From Salipiger sp. H15 (GTDB lineage Bacteria; Pseudomonadota; Alphaproteobacteria; Rhodobacterales; Rhodobacteraceae), in NCBI RefSeq assembly GCF_040409955.1, contig NZ_CP123384.1:1807501-1871500 (forward strand): a DNA stretch of 64,000 nucleotides, in the 5' to 3' direction. Below the pieces are notes generated by a model. It was not told where the DNA came from. It did no database searches and saw nothing but the letters and a program-made list of their open reading frames with translations. The position numbers were made by a program, and so were the translations under genes. How positions within the stretch are numbered: position 1 is the stretch's first letter; every line of letters begins with the position of its first letter. Below are positions 37,848 to 45,666 of this stretch, piece by piece.

Positions 37848-38294
37848 CGGGGGCGGCGGGGAAAGAAGGTGCTGCGGGGATTGGGGCCGGTTCTCCTGGG
37901 GAAGGAGGCCCTCGGGGCGGTGTATCCCGACATGGCGGGGCGGCTTGGAAGACGCTGCGCAGCGTCCAGCGGCACGCTCTAAGTGGAGGACGAGGGTTGG
38001 AATCGTGGGGAGTGCGGCGCGCAAAGCGGGAATGAACTACAGCTTCCGACCGCGATCAAATCCACAAATGAGGGCGGTCCCGAGAGCTCCAATCTGCGCA
38101 TCCGTGCCTCACCAGTTCGGGGCACCCCGTCGCTCGGTGCACGTGGCGCGGGTCGGGGAGGAGCAGCCCTCGGAGACCGTCGAAGCTGAAACAGAAGCGC
38201 CGGACGGCAGCCGGGCGCATCGAGATCGGCAAGCGGAGTGGCAGCACGACCGATCGCCGGTTCTCGCGCGTAAGCCACAGTTCTTCATCTGAGG
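37848..38294. other. Intergenic DNA, 447 bp, left flank of the integrated element
   Basis: No convincing gene. The short reading frames on both strands have poor starts and no family character. A 16-bp perfect palindrome, GACGCTGCGCAGCGTC, lies at 37951-37966. The stretch ends at the left attachment repeat. Confidence 0.5.
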
Positions 38295-38316
38295 AATGGC
38301 GGAGACGAAGGGATTC
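38295..38316. repeat. attL: duplicated 3' end of tRNA-Ser
   Basis: A 22-nt exact copy of 46620-46641, covering the CCA end, acceptor strand and part of the T arm. The match stops at 38317 (T here, G in the tRNA). This is the classical footprint of integration into a tRNA gene. Confidence 0.9.
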
Positions 38317-38395
38317 TAACTTCTGTCTCGAAATGCAGAAAATGCCTCAATTATTTGAACATTCTGCCACCATCCGGCTTCATGGATGAACCCGA

Positions 38396-38417
38396 ATGTG
38401 TAGCAAAATGTGTAGCA
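38396..38417. repeat. Left copy of the internal arm-type repeat
   Basis: ATGTGTAGCA, AA, ATGTGTAGCA: two direct decamers in 22 nt, 79 bp inside attL. An identical 22-nt block lies at 46520-46541, 78 bp inside attR. In the circular form the two blocks would flank the attP core almost symmetrically, as arm-type integrase sites do. Confidence 0.7.
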
Positions 38418-38468
38418 GGTCGGCAAGGCCGCTCCGCCGGGACCAACCAAGAAAAGCAGGTGTCAGGA

Positions 38469-39794
38469 ATGGCAGGACTGATCAAGCGCGGACAGACATG
38501 GCATCTGCGCATGCGGGTGCCGAAGCGATACCTCGCGGTCGCGGGGCGCAACGAAATCCACCGCAGTCTGCAGACAGACAGCGAGCGCCGGGCACGCGAG
38601 CTTCTGCCTGACATGGAAGCCAAGCTCCTCGCAGAGCTCGAGGCAATGAAGGCCATCAGGGAGCGCCCCGGCGAGGCCGATGCCTATCGAGCGGCGACGA
38701 AGATTGCCCAGGCGCGCGGTTTCACCTATCGGCCGCTTTCCGACCTCCTGGAGGCGCCGCTGGACGATATCTTGGAGCGCGTGGAGGTCGTGAAAGCGGA
38801 TACGTCGCCAGAGACCGTGAGGGCGCTCCTTGGAGGACTGGAAGGCCCAGCTGTGCGTCTCTCTGCGCTCGTCGATGAGGTCGAACGCGTGGCGGCGCAT
38901 GAGAACCGCTACAAGAGTGAGAACCAGTTGCGGCTGTGGCGCAACCCGCGCAAGCGCGCCGTGGCCAATCTCCAGGCGGCGCTTGGCGGGCGAGATGCGT
39001 TGGTCTCGGAAATCGACCATGCCGCGGCGCTCAAGCACAAGGCGTGGTGGCAGAAGAAGATTGCCGCCGAGAACCTTTCCATGGAAAGCGCAAACAAGGA
39101 CTTCGCCAACATGGCAGGAATGTTAAGGCGCTACTACGAGAGCATTGCGCTACCGGACCCGCCGGAGCCGTATCGCCGGGTAACGCTGAAGGATCGGCAT
39201 AAGGTAGAAAGCCGAAAGCTCGAAATTCCCGTGGAGTGGATCAAGGAGAAATGGTTCGCCCCGGGCGCTTTTGACGGCACCAACGACCAAGCCAGAGACA
39301 TCTTGCTCATCTCGATCGAGACCGGTTGCCGACAGTCGGAAATCCACGATCTGCCTCCAGGCGCGTTCATCCTCGACGCTCCGATCCCGTATTTCGAGGT
39401 CAAACTTGAGGAGGGCAATATCAAGCGGGAGATCAAGAACACCGCTTCCAAGAGAAAGGTGCCGCTTGTGGGCGTCGCGCTTGCGGCCGCGAAGCGTCAT
39501 CCTGACGGTTTCCCGCGCTATCGCGGAAAAAGCAGCTACTCTGCTGCGATGAATAAGTTTATGCGCAGCAACGGCCTTTTGCCGTCACCGAACCATACGA
39601 TCGGTGGCATTCGCCACTCATGGGAAAGCCGCATGAAACGCGCCGGGATCGCTCTGGATGTCCGAGGAGTGATGATGGGCCACAGCGTCAAGGCAATCCT
39701 TGAGCGCGCGGTCTATGGTGATGAGATGCCATTACCCGAGAAACTGAAGTTGGCCATGAAGGTCGTCCTCGATGTACCGGACCACCTGAAGTAG
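38469..39794 (+). CDS. int: Tyrosine recombinase (integrase)
   Basis: A 441-aa site-specific recombinase that would integrate and excise the element at tRNA-Ser. Start chosen at ATG 38469 (MAGLIKRGQTWHLRMRVPKR) because the upstream frame runs through the arm-site repeats. An N-terminal SAM-like/arm-binding region is followed by the catalytic domain. Arg288 lies in ETGCRQSE, the box-II Arg382 in GGIRHSWES, His405 in MGHSVKA and the nucleophile Tyr416 in RAVYGD, with the usual 11-residue spacing. It lies 152 bp from attL and reads into the element. It appears intact. Confidence 0.93.
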   Translation: MAGLIKRGQTWHLRMRVPKRYLAVAGRNEIHRSLQTDSERRARELLPDMEAKLLAELEAMKAIRERPGEADAYRAATKIAQARGFTYRPLSDLLEAPLDDILERVEVVKADTSPETVRALLGGLEGPAVRLSALVDEVERVAAHENRYKSENQLRLWRNPRKRAVANLQAALGGRDALVSEIDHAAALKHKAWWQKKIAAENLSMESANKDFANMAGMLRRYYESIALPDPPEPYRRVTLKDRHKVESRKLEIPVEWIKEKWFAPGAFDGTNDQARDILLISIETGCRQSEIHDLPPGAFILDAPIPYFEVKLEEGNIKREIKNTASKRKVPLVGVALAAAKRHPDGFPRYRGKSSYSAAMNKFMRSNGLLPSPNHTIGGIRHSWESRMKRAGIALDVRGVMMGHSVKAILERAVYGDEMPLPEKLKLAMKVVLDVPDHLK

Positions 39795-39879
39795 ATCCCC
39801 GGCTACCCGGACGACGCTTGCAGTTCTACTATCCCACAGCACTCGGTGCTCAATCTCTCGAAGGCTGTCTCTGCAGGGG

Positions 39880-40143
39880 TCACGCCGCCCGGTGAAGGGC
39901 GGCGCTGTTGACTATTTCGGCGGCTTCGAGTGTCAGGTCGCGCTCTTCTTCGAGTGTCGCGAGTTCGGCTTTGAAGCGTTTCAAGAGCGGCCGCAACCAC
40001 ACTTCCCCGTTGGTGATCCGCTGCGCGATCTCGAGCCGGGCTCTGACCAACCTGTCGACCTTGGCCTGCAGCTCACCCAGCGGGCTCTTGCAGTCTTGGG
40101 CGATTTCAGCTGCCGCTGCCCGTGCGGCGTGTCGTGGCGACAT
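39880..40143 (-). CDS. Small coiled-coil hypothetical protein of the mobilization module
   Basis: An 87-aa charged helical protein with a predicted coiled coil (GELQAKVDRLVRARLEIAQR, then LLKRFKAELATLEEERDLTL). Start at ATG 40143 (MSPRHAARAAAAEI), preceded by TGGAGCGCT; the longer upstream frame lacks coding character. Last of three minus-strand genes that begin with the relaxase gene. Such small helical proteins next to relaxases are often accessory DNA-binding or relaxosome factors, but I recognise no domain. Confidence 0.55.
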   Translation of the reverse strand: MSPRHAARAAAAEIAQDCKSPLGELQAKVDRLVRARLEIAQRITNGEVWLRPLLKRFKAELATLEEERDLTLEAAEIVNSAALHRAA

Positions 40144-40345
40144 AGCGCTCCATACCCCACCACCGCACATACGCGGCTGGTTTCGGGGGGAGGTGGCTGC
40201 TTGCTTACATGTCGCGTCTCCGTTGTGCGGACGCCCGATATATCGAGCGCGGCCAGGTCTGGACATTTGGGATTCGGGAAACACTGCGTTCTCGTACATG
40301 TGCGGATGTCCGCCCCGCGCGCGCACTTCGCGCGGGGCTGAGGTT

Positions 40346-40771
40346 TCACGCATTGGCGTCAGCGGATTCTTGATTCTGCGCCTCAAGCGCGGCCGCCTCT
40401 TTCACCTCCGCCTCTTCGATCTTCCAAAGCTCGACCTGTTCCTGAACCTTCTCGACAACGCCTTCCGGTGCCTTGGCATGCTTGAAGATGCGCCGGCGGT
40501 TGGTCGCGGTCGCGAAGCAGCCGAGCTCGAAGAAGACCTCTTCGACCTGCTCGGGGGCGCTCTCCTGCAGCCAGTCGAGCCAAGCGTCGAAGGTGTCGGC
40601 GATTGCCGCGCGGGCTTCCCGCTGGACTTTGTCGTCCTTGCGGGCCTCCTTGTCGGCGAGACGACCAATCGTGGCCATGGTTTTTTCCATGCGGTCGCGC
40701 ATGGCCTGCGACATCTCGAACTGGGGCTTGGCGGATTTCCGGGCGGGTTTCTTGGTCAGCGATTTCTTCAT
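40346..40771 (-). CDS. Hypothetical protein of the mobilization module (141 aa)
   Basis: Start at ATG 40771 (MKKSLTKKPARKSAKPQFEM) with GGAG about 9 nt upstream. The N-terminus is very basic, the middle helical and acidic (DTFDAWLDWLQESAPEQVEE), and the C-terminus Ala/Glu rich. No known domain or signal peptide is recognised. It lies between the relaxase gene and the coiled-coil gene on the same strand, which suggests a role with the relaxase. An AT-rich stretch at 40880-40980 upstream may be its own promoter. Confidence 0.6.
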   Translation of the reverse strand: MKKSLTKKPARKSAKPQFEMSQAMRDRMEKTMATIGRLADKEARKDDKVQREARAAIADTFDAWLDWLQESAPEQVEEVFFELGCFATATNRRRIFKHAKAPEGVVEKVQEQVELWKIEEAEVKEAAALEAQNQESADANA

Positions 40772-40993
40772 GTATTGGTGCTCCGAGATTGGATTTGCGG
40801 TGTCACCGGAGCCTCGGGATTTCGCCCGCCGTCTCCGGCTTGGGCAGGAATTGGATATCCAAAAATTTTCGCCGCAGCGGCGGAGCCAAGAAAATGTCGC
40901 GCAGGCACCTAGGGTTATGATTTTACGACAAATATTACAAAATCCGCCGTTCTCGAAATCTTTCATATGAAAAATTTCGCCGTTTTCCTTTCC

Positions 40994-42181
40994 TCATCGC
41001 GGCGCCTCGGAGCCTGTATCTGGACCGCGCGAACGACCCTTCTTGCGCGTATCGAGGGCCATGAGCCGCGCGGTGAGGCGACGCCGGATTCCAGCAATCC
41101 GCGCGCGCTGCTGCACGGGAAGGGACTGCGCGATCTCGACGATCAGCTCATCAGCTTTCTCGATTTCAGCGATATCTGCATCGACCAGTTTCCGCGCCTT
41201 GCGCAGTGCATAGGCCTCGGCACCCGCCCTGATCCGCTTTGCGGCCGCACGGAATGCTTTGCGTGCGGCTACGAACCCGAAGGACGTCTTGCCGCCGGGC
41301 GGGATGGAACTCGGATTGTCGCCACGACTGTCGGGATCGATGGGCCGACCGTTCTCGTCGATCTCACCCGCCGAAACGGCGTCGGCATATGCCAGAACGG
41401 CCTCTGCGTCTTCCTCTCGCGCGGCCACATCGCGTTCGCGCACCTCGAGGCGCGCGGCCTTCTCGGCGAGGCGCCTTTCCTCACGCGCTCTCCATTCGGC
41501 GGGACGCACATGGCGTCGCTTCGCGGGGGGCGTCCGACCGTCGTTCAGCGCGTCGCGGATCGCCTGTTTGCGACGCTCGCCCCGGACCAGACCAATCTCG
41601 CTGAACCAATCGCCGACGCTATCCTGCGCTGCCTCGTAGTCCTTGATGAGCGGGTGCACTGATGGCTGAAGCACGGCGCACTGCTTCCCATATTTCTGCA
41701 CCGTCGCGCGTGGCATGATGACGGCATGGATGTGAAAGGCTTGTTCGTCCAGGTCGGCACGGGCATGGATCACGTCATCACCGAAGTTCTCGCGAAGCCA
41801 GGCGACGGCGAGCTCTTCGAACCGCCGCTCCCGCGCCGTACTGAACAGCTCGTCGCTGCTCTGCGTGTGTTCGAACCATTCCTTGTTGGCGGTGAGGATG
41901 AGTTCTCGCATCGGGCCATGGCGCGAGGCGCGCCACGGATCGCGCGGCCCCTCGATCCGCCGCTGGCGGATCTCCTTTCTGCGTTTGCGCCGATCGAGGT
42001 CGGTGAGCTCGGCGGCGAAACTCTCGAACTTCATCAGCTCGATTTCCGCCAGCGCCTCTTGGGCCCAAGTCTCGCTGCCGATGAGGCGTCGCGGTTTCGG
42101 CCGGTCCGGGAGAATGTGCCCGAGATCGCCGCCCTTGCGGTAGCGATGCGCTTCGTAGCCGGCGATGTCGCCCGGCATCAT
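40994..42181 (-). CDS. MobV/Pre-type relaxase, N-terminus affected by a frameshift
   Basis: Would nick the transfer origin and lead the strand into a recipient. The catalytic motif is close to HxDExxPHxH of the MobV family: DLDEQAFHIHAVIMPRA, with H150 and H152. The N-terminal EAHRYRKGGDLGH is family-like, and long charged helices form the C-terminus. From the ATG at 42181 it is 395 aa. However, a stronger start (ATG at 42222, with GGAGGT 5 nt upstream) lies in another frame and would join this one only if the A6 tract just after it had one more A. Either a real frameshift, slippage, or a start at 42181 applies. Confidence 0.8.
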   Translation of the reverse strand: MMPGDIAGYEAHRYRKGGDLGHILPDRPKPRRLIGSETWAQEALAEIELMKFESFAAELTDLDRRKRRKEIRQRRIEGPRDPWRASRHGPMRELILTANKEWFEHTQSSDELFSTARERRFEELAVAWLRENFGDDVIHARADLDEQAFHIHAVIMPRATVQKYGKQCAVLQPSVHPLIKDYEAAQDSVGDWFSEIGLVRGERRKQAIRDALNDGRTPPAKRRHVRPAEWRAREERRLAEKAARLEVRERDVAAREEDAEAVLAYADAVSAGEIDENGRPIDPDSRGDNPSSIPPGGKTSFGFVAARKAFRAAAKRIRAGAEAYALRKARKLVDADIAEIEKADELIVEIAQSLPVQQRARIAGIRRRLTARLMALDTRKKGRSRGPDTGSEAPR

Positions 42182-42219
42182 GCCCTCGAACCGCAGAACG
42201 ACCGGGTGGTTTTTTCTGC

Positions 42220-42233
42220 CATAGCTGACCTCC
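42220..42233 (-). promoter_or_regulatory. Strong Shine-Dalgarno and start codon out of frame with the relaxase
   Basis: On the minus strand GGAGGT (42233-42228) is followed after 5 nt by ATG (42222-42220). The frame reads MAEK and then ends at a TGA overlapping the ATGATG of the relaxase frame at 42181. Shifting back by one base within the A6 tract (42216-42211) continues into NHPVVLRFEG and the relaxase. Confidence 0.7.
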
Positions 42234-42244
42234 AGAGGTTGAGG

Positions 42245-42790
42245 TCAGAAAATGGGTCGATCTGTTTCTGCGCCGCAGGAATTGGCCAACGCGCGCGCAA
42301 GGGACTGTGCAGGACCATTACTCACTAAACAGCCCGCACTTCTGCACCTTCGGTGCCTGCGTTCGGCCTGCCGTTCGCCGGGGGCTCCGCCCCCGGACCC
42401 CGGCGGCGCTGACGCGCCGCGCGGGAGGCGCTCCACCCTCCCGCACCCGCCCGGGGCCTTCAGCCGGACCGGAGGGTCATCGTTCCGCACTCCCCCTCCG
42501 GCCACCCCCTGCTCGCAGGGGCGTCGTTCGCCACTCCCTCTGCACCCCCTGGCAGCCTTCGGCTCGACGAGGGGGCACGCCATCCCCCTCGACCCCCAGG
42601 GCAGGGAACACTCGCCGTCTTTCCCTGCACCCTGTCCGGCGCCTCCGGCGGGTCAGCGCGATTTGCGAGAGGCCCCGCCGATGGGCCTGCCCCCACACCC
42701 CCTTTTGACGCATTCGCCGCTCAAGCCTCTGGATACCGCTTGCGCTCTCGACCGCCGACGGTCGGGGCGTGGGAGGAATGTTGGCAGGGT
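42245..42790. other. Non-coding GC-rich region with serial small hairpins
   Basis: Lies between the divergent relaxase and PemK-like genes. Reading frames here are low-complexity and lack ribosome-binding sites. Several short stem-loops occur: GCACC-TTC-GGTGC (42344-42356), CCGGGGGC-TCC-GCCCCCGG (42378-42396), AGCC-TTC-GGCT (42554-42564) and CGCC-TCC-GGCG (42640-42650). A transfer origin is expected near a mob gene and may lie here or in the adjacent long inverted repeat. Confidence 0.5.
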
Positions 42791-42844
42791 TGTTGTTGCT
42801 TGGGGCTGCGCGGTCCGGGTGACGCGCAGCCCCAAGCAACAACA
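42791..42844. repeat. 22-bp perfect inverted repeat (possible oriT or terminator)
   Basis: The arm 42791-42812 (starting TGTTGTTGCTTGGGG) is exactly complementary to 42823-42844, with a 10-nt loop GTCCGGGTGA. It sits 55 bp before the PemK-like start and about 570 bp from the relaxase start. A 22-bp arm without mismatch is far beyond chance. Confidence 0.8.
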
Positions 42845-42898
42845 CCCTTCATGCGCGAAGGGCTGGGTGTCTCACACAAACCCATCAGGAGACACATC

Positions 42899-43465
42899 AT
42901 GTTTCATCCAGCCTCAGCCTTCGAAGGCCTTCCCGTGTGGCAAGCCGAACTGCAGCGCGGCGATATCGTTCTGTTCCGCTTTCCCGCTGCGGAGGGCAGC
43001 CAGGCCCCGCTTTCGCCGAAGCGACGCCCTTGCCTCGTTCTCGAGGTGCACGACCGCCTCGGTCGTCGCGCCGCGACCCTCGCCTACGGCACATCGTCCA
43101 GCGGCAAAGCGAACAGCGGATACAACGTCGTCGTTTCCGGCCAGAACTCCATGGAGCACGCTGGCCTGAAGCAACCGACCCGTTTCGTTGGCGTTCGCCG
43201 GATCACCGTAAGCCTGGACCACAGCGGTTTTGAACTCGCTGACATCACGGCATCCCCGGTCATCGGGCGCCTCGATGACGCGTTGGCCGAACGGATGAAT
43301 GCCGTGCGCGCTCGCATCCAGGCCGAGGCCGACATCGCGCGCGAGATCCGTCGTGAAAAGCGTGAGGAACAGCGCCGCTGGCAGCAGGAAGGCCGCGGTT
43401 TCCTTGGGCGGAACCGCAGCCTCCTTGCGGCCAGCAATGACATGAAAGTGTCTTCCCATGACTGA
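42899..43465 (+). CDS. PemK/MazF-like protein with C-terminal extension
   Basis: A 188-aa protein. Start at ATG 42899, with AGGAG 7 nt upstream. Residues 19-60 (LQRGDIVLFRFPAAEG, then PKRRPCLVLEVHDR) resemble the first strands of the MazF/PemK toxin barrel (RGDIV, RPxLVL). FVGVRRITVSL and SPVIGRLDDALAERMNAV fit the rest of that fold. A charged helical tail (REIRREKREEQRRWQQEG) follows. MazF-type proteins are usually mRNA endonucleases, but here there is no recognisable antitoxin upstream. The next gene overlaps by 8 bp and is the only candidate partner. Element cargo. Confidence 0.55.
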   Translation: MFHPASAFEGLPVWQAELQRGDIVLFRFPAAEGSQAPLSPKRRPCLVLEVHDRLGRRAATLAYGTSSSGKANSGYNVVVSGQNSMEHAGLKQPTRFVGVRRITVSLDHSGFELADITASPVIGRLDDALAERMNAVRARIQAEADIAREIRREKREEQRRWQQEGRGFLGRNRSLLAASNDMKVSSHD

Positions 43466-43898
43466 CCTCCTCCCCATCACCTACGACAACATCGACGCAC
43501 TGGCAGCCTTGGCCTTCGCGAAATCGCGCCTCGTCGCGACCGCGCTCCGCGAAGATGTCCTGCACAATCTCGAGCCCCTCGACCGGCGCGATCCGGAACG
43601 GCTTCTTGATCGCATCGCTCGGAGACGCATCTTCGACGAGGAGGCCCTGGCCGAGATCGACGGACTCAGTGACCGCATCGTCGGCCTGATCCAGGCCGGT
43701 ACGACCGAGGTCGCCCACTACGAGAACGACGAGTGCAATGTCTCCCCTGCGTACTGGACGAGCCAGCGGCGCACCCGCGCCGCTGACGAACTTGGCCGAG
43801 CGCTGATGGTCCTCTTCGACCTGCAGGAGACGCTGCTCGCCGTGCATGACCTGATGCACGCTGAACGAGCCATCGTGGCATTGCGCATGGCATCATAA
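43458..43898 (+). CDS. Hypothetical protein overlapping the PemK-like gene (146 aa)
   Basis: A mostly helical, acidic 146-aa protein without signal peptide or membrane helix (ALREDVLHNLEPLDRRDPER, then DEEALAEIDGLSDRIVGLIQ, and a C-terminal MVLFDLQETLLAVHDLMHAE). Its start overlaps the 3' end of the PemK-like gene by 8 bp, so the two are translationally coupled. No domain is recognised. It may be the antitoxin or a partner of the upstream protein, which is inference from gene order alone. Confidence 0.65.
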   Translation: MTDLLPITYDNIDALAALAFAKSRLVATALREDVLHNLEPLDRRDPERLLDRIARRRIFDEEALAEIDGLSDRIVGLIQAGTTEVAHYENDECNVSPAYWTSQRRTRAADELGRALMVLFDLQETLLAVHDLMHAERAIVALRMAS

Positions 43899-44340
43899 AC
43901 GAGACACGCGGGCCAGGAACGCCCGCGTCAGGACGCGCCAGAGACTTCTGCTGCTACCCGGCTGGCGCGTCCGCATTTCTGCCTTGGAGCGCTCAGAGCA
44001 GCCAGCGCTACCGTTCCTCGCAATGCGAAGAAGACTCTGCTCCACTTCATACTGATAGGCGCGCGCGAAAGAGAGTATCCAAACTTCATAGAGATTCCGC
44101 AATGACACCAGACACTATCTAGATCGGAGGAACGTCCCAGAAATCCCTTCGCGAGGAGAAAAGATCCAGTGAGAAGATGTTATGGTGATCGTAGCTCTGC
44201 CGCTTTCTAGCCAATGCTTGAGTGGCCCGCTGTCAACGTCCGAGCGAACTGTGGCCACGGCGCCACGGCGTCAGAATCTGATGTTGATCTGTCACCCGCA
44301 TAGAAATATCAAAGAATGAAACTAAGCTTAGGAAGTGAAC
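43899..44340. other. Intergenic region with two hairpins, before the AAA ATPase gene
   Basis: No gene seen. Two stem-loops follow the hypothetical gene: ACGCGGGC (43906-43913) with GCCCGCGT (43921-43928), and GGACGCGCCAG (43931-43941) with CTGGCGCGTCC (43962-43972). They probably end the PemK-like transcript. From about 44100 the DNA becomes AT-richer, marking the change to the ATPase-nuclease cargo, and should contain its promoter. No clear -35/-10 pair stands out. Confidence 0.5.
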
Positions 44341-45666
44341 GTGGCACGCATCCAGATCGTTGATTTTTCCTGTATATCTCACGCAGATATGGATATAACA
44401 GATATAAATGTTATTATAGGGCCGCAAGGATCCGGAAAGAGTGTTACGACAAAGCTATTCAATTTCTTCACAGAAATTCTTTCGGATTTTCAGCGATCGG
44501 CAGAAGACGGCTTGACCGTTTCAGATTACAAGAAGCAACTCCACAAAAGATTCGTTATGTGGTTCCCCCCTGCCGCATGGGGGAGTAAGAGATTCAACAT
44601 TTCGTACACATCTGGAGACTTTTCCATTCGAATTCTGCGCAGGACGATTAAAAAGCAGTTATCGGATGAGGTGAGCATCACCACTTCGAAGTGGTTTGAT
44701 TCCATATATGACTTTGCTTTGAAATCGCATAGAGAAATCGCGGCTAGCCGAGTGGAGCTTCAAGCATCTGATGAGTACAGCGCCGCCAACGCGCTTGAAA
44801 TGAGTTGGCAGGTTCGATCGAAAGTGAATGCTAAAATATCTCGCGAAATAAAGGAAGTCTATTATCTACAACAGACTTTTATTCCCGCTGGTCGCGCATT
44901 CTTTACGAGCATTGGTCGGCTCGTCGCCGGTATCGAGCATGCGGGATCACTAGACCCCGTCACCCTAAAGTTCGCACGAGTATTTGCGAATTGGCGTGAT
45001 CGATCCGAATCTCATTTTTTGCATGGATTGGCAGATGAGGCGTTTGCGACTCGACGGAATGAAATGATGATGTCATTGTTCGGTGGGCGCGTTTCAACCA
45101 AAAGAGAATCGGAATATATAGAAATGCAAGATGGGCGAAAAGTGCCCTTCTCTTCTTTGTCAAGCGGTCAGCAAGAGTTGATGCCGATATGGTACTTCTT
45201 GGAAAATATAATGCTGAACGATGCGCTCGAGAATAGACGCAAGCGCATAGGGGCATCTGCCAAAAACAAACAGCTGATATACATCGAAGAACCTGAGGCG
45301 CACCTTTTCCCTAGCGCGCAAAGTGCGCTGATGGATGCGCTAATTGGGACCATTCTGGGAGAGAAGTCGCGCCGGAGCTTAATTCTAACCACGCACAGCC
45401 CTTATATCATGACAAAGCTGAATGTTTTTCTAAAGGCAGGTCAGATATCCCGGAGAAAAAAGAAGAACTCCGACCTCAATGATATAATTGGGCGCAGCTG
45501 TTGGATTAGACGAGATCAGCTTTCCGCTTGGTGCATTAGGGATGGTGAAGTGGTGTCAATTATAGATGAAGAAGAAGGCCTGATTGACGCCCAGTACCTC
45601 GACTCCATATCCGACACGTTATCCGATGAGTTTAATGCTCTCCTGGATTTGGAGGAGACGATATGA
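44341..45666 (+). CDS. AAA ATPase of the ABC/OLD type, putative defence ATPase
   Basis: A 441-aa ATPase. Start GTG 44341 is preferred (AGGAAGTGAAC before it); GTG 44335 is also possible. Walker A is GPQGSGKS (27-34). The ABC-like signature is SLSSGQQE (272-279), Walker B LIYIEEPEAHL (312-322), and the switch His is H352 in LTTHSPY. A helical insertion lies between Walker A and the signature. No Toprim, helicase or HNH domain follows. The last bases overlap the start of the small nuclease-like gene (ATGA), so the two proteins probably work as a complex. Such ATPases in anti-phage systems sense phage and control an effector. Base composition is clearly lower in GC than the host genes. Confidence 0.85.
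   Translation: MARIQIVDFSCISHADMDITDINVIIGPQGSGKSVTTKLFNFFTEILSDFQRSAEDGLTVSDYKKQLHKRFVMWFPPAAWGSKRFNISYTSGDFSIRILRRTIKKQLSDEVSITTSKWFDSIYDFALKSHREIAASRVELQASDEYSAANALEMSWQVRSKVNAKISREIKEVYYLQQTFIPAGRAFFTSIGRLVAGIEHAGSLDPVTLKFARVFANWRDRSESHFLHGLADEAFATRRNEMMMSLFGGRVSTKRESEYIEMQDGRKVPFSSLSSGQQELMPIWYFLENIMLNDALENRRKRIGASAKNKQLIYIEEPEAHLFPSAQSALMDALIGTILGEKSRRSLILTTHSPYIMTKLNVFLKAGQISRRKKKNSDLNDIIGRSCWIRRDQLSAWCIRDGEVVSIIDEEEGLIDAQYLDSISDTLSDEFNALLDLEETI

Noticed and set aside
37979..38278. 99-codon minus-strand frame just left of the element
   Set aside because: Pro/Arg/Ser-rich with no recognisable family and no ribosome-binding site; not enough to call a gene or a transposase remnant.
38295..38316. 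A second tRNA-Ser gene at the left end of the element
   Set aside because: Only the last 22 nt of the tRNA are present; it is an attachment-site duplicate, not a gene.
42252..43169. 305-codon plus-strand frame through the hairpin-rich region
   Set aside because: Low-complexity product overlapping the PemK-like gene in another frame; the region looks non-coding.
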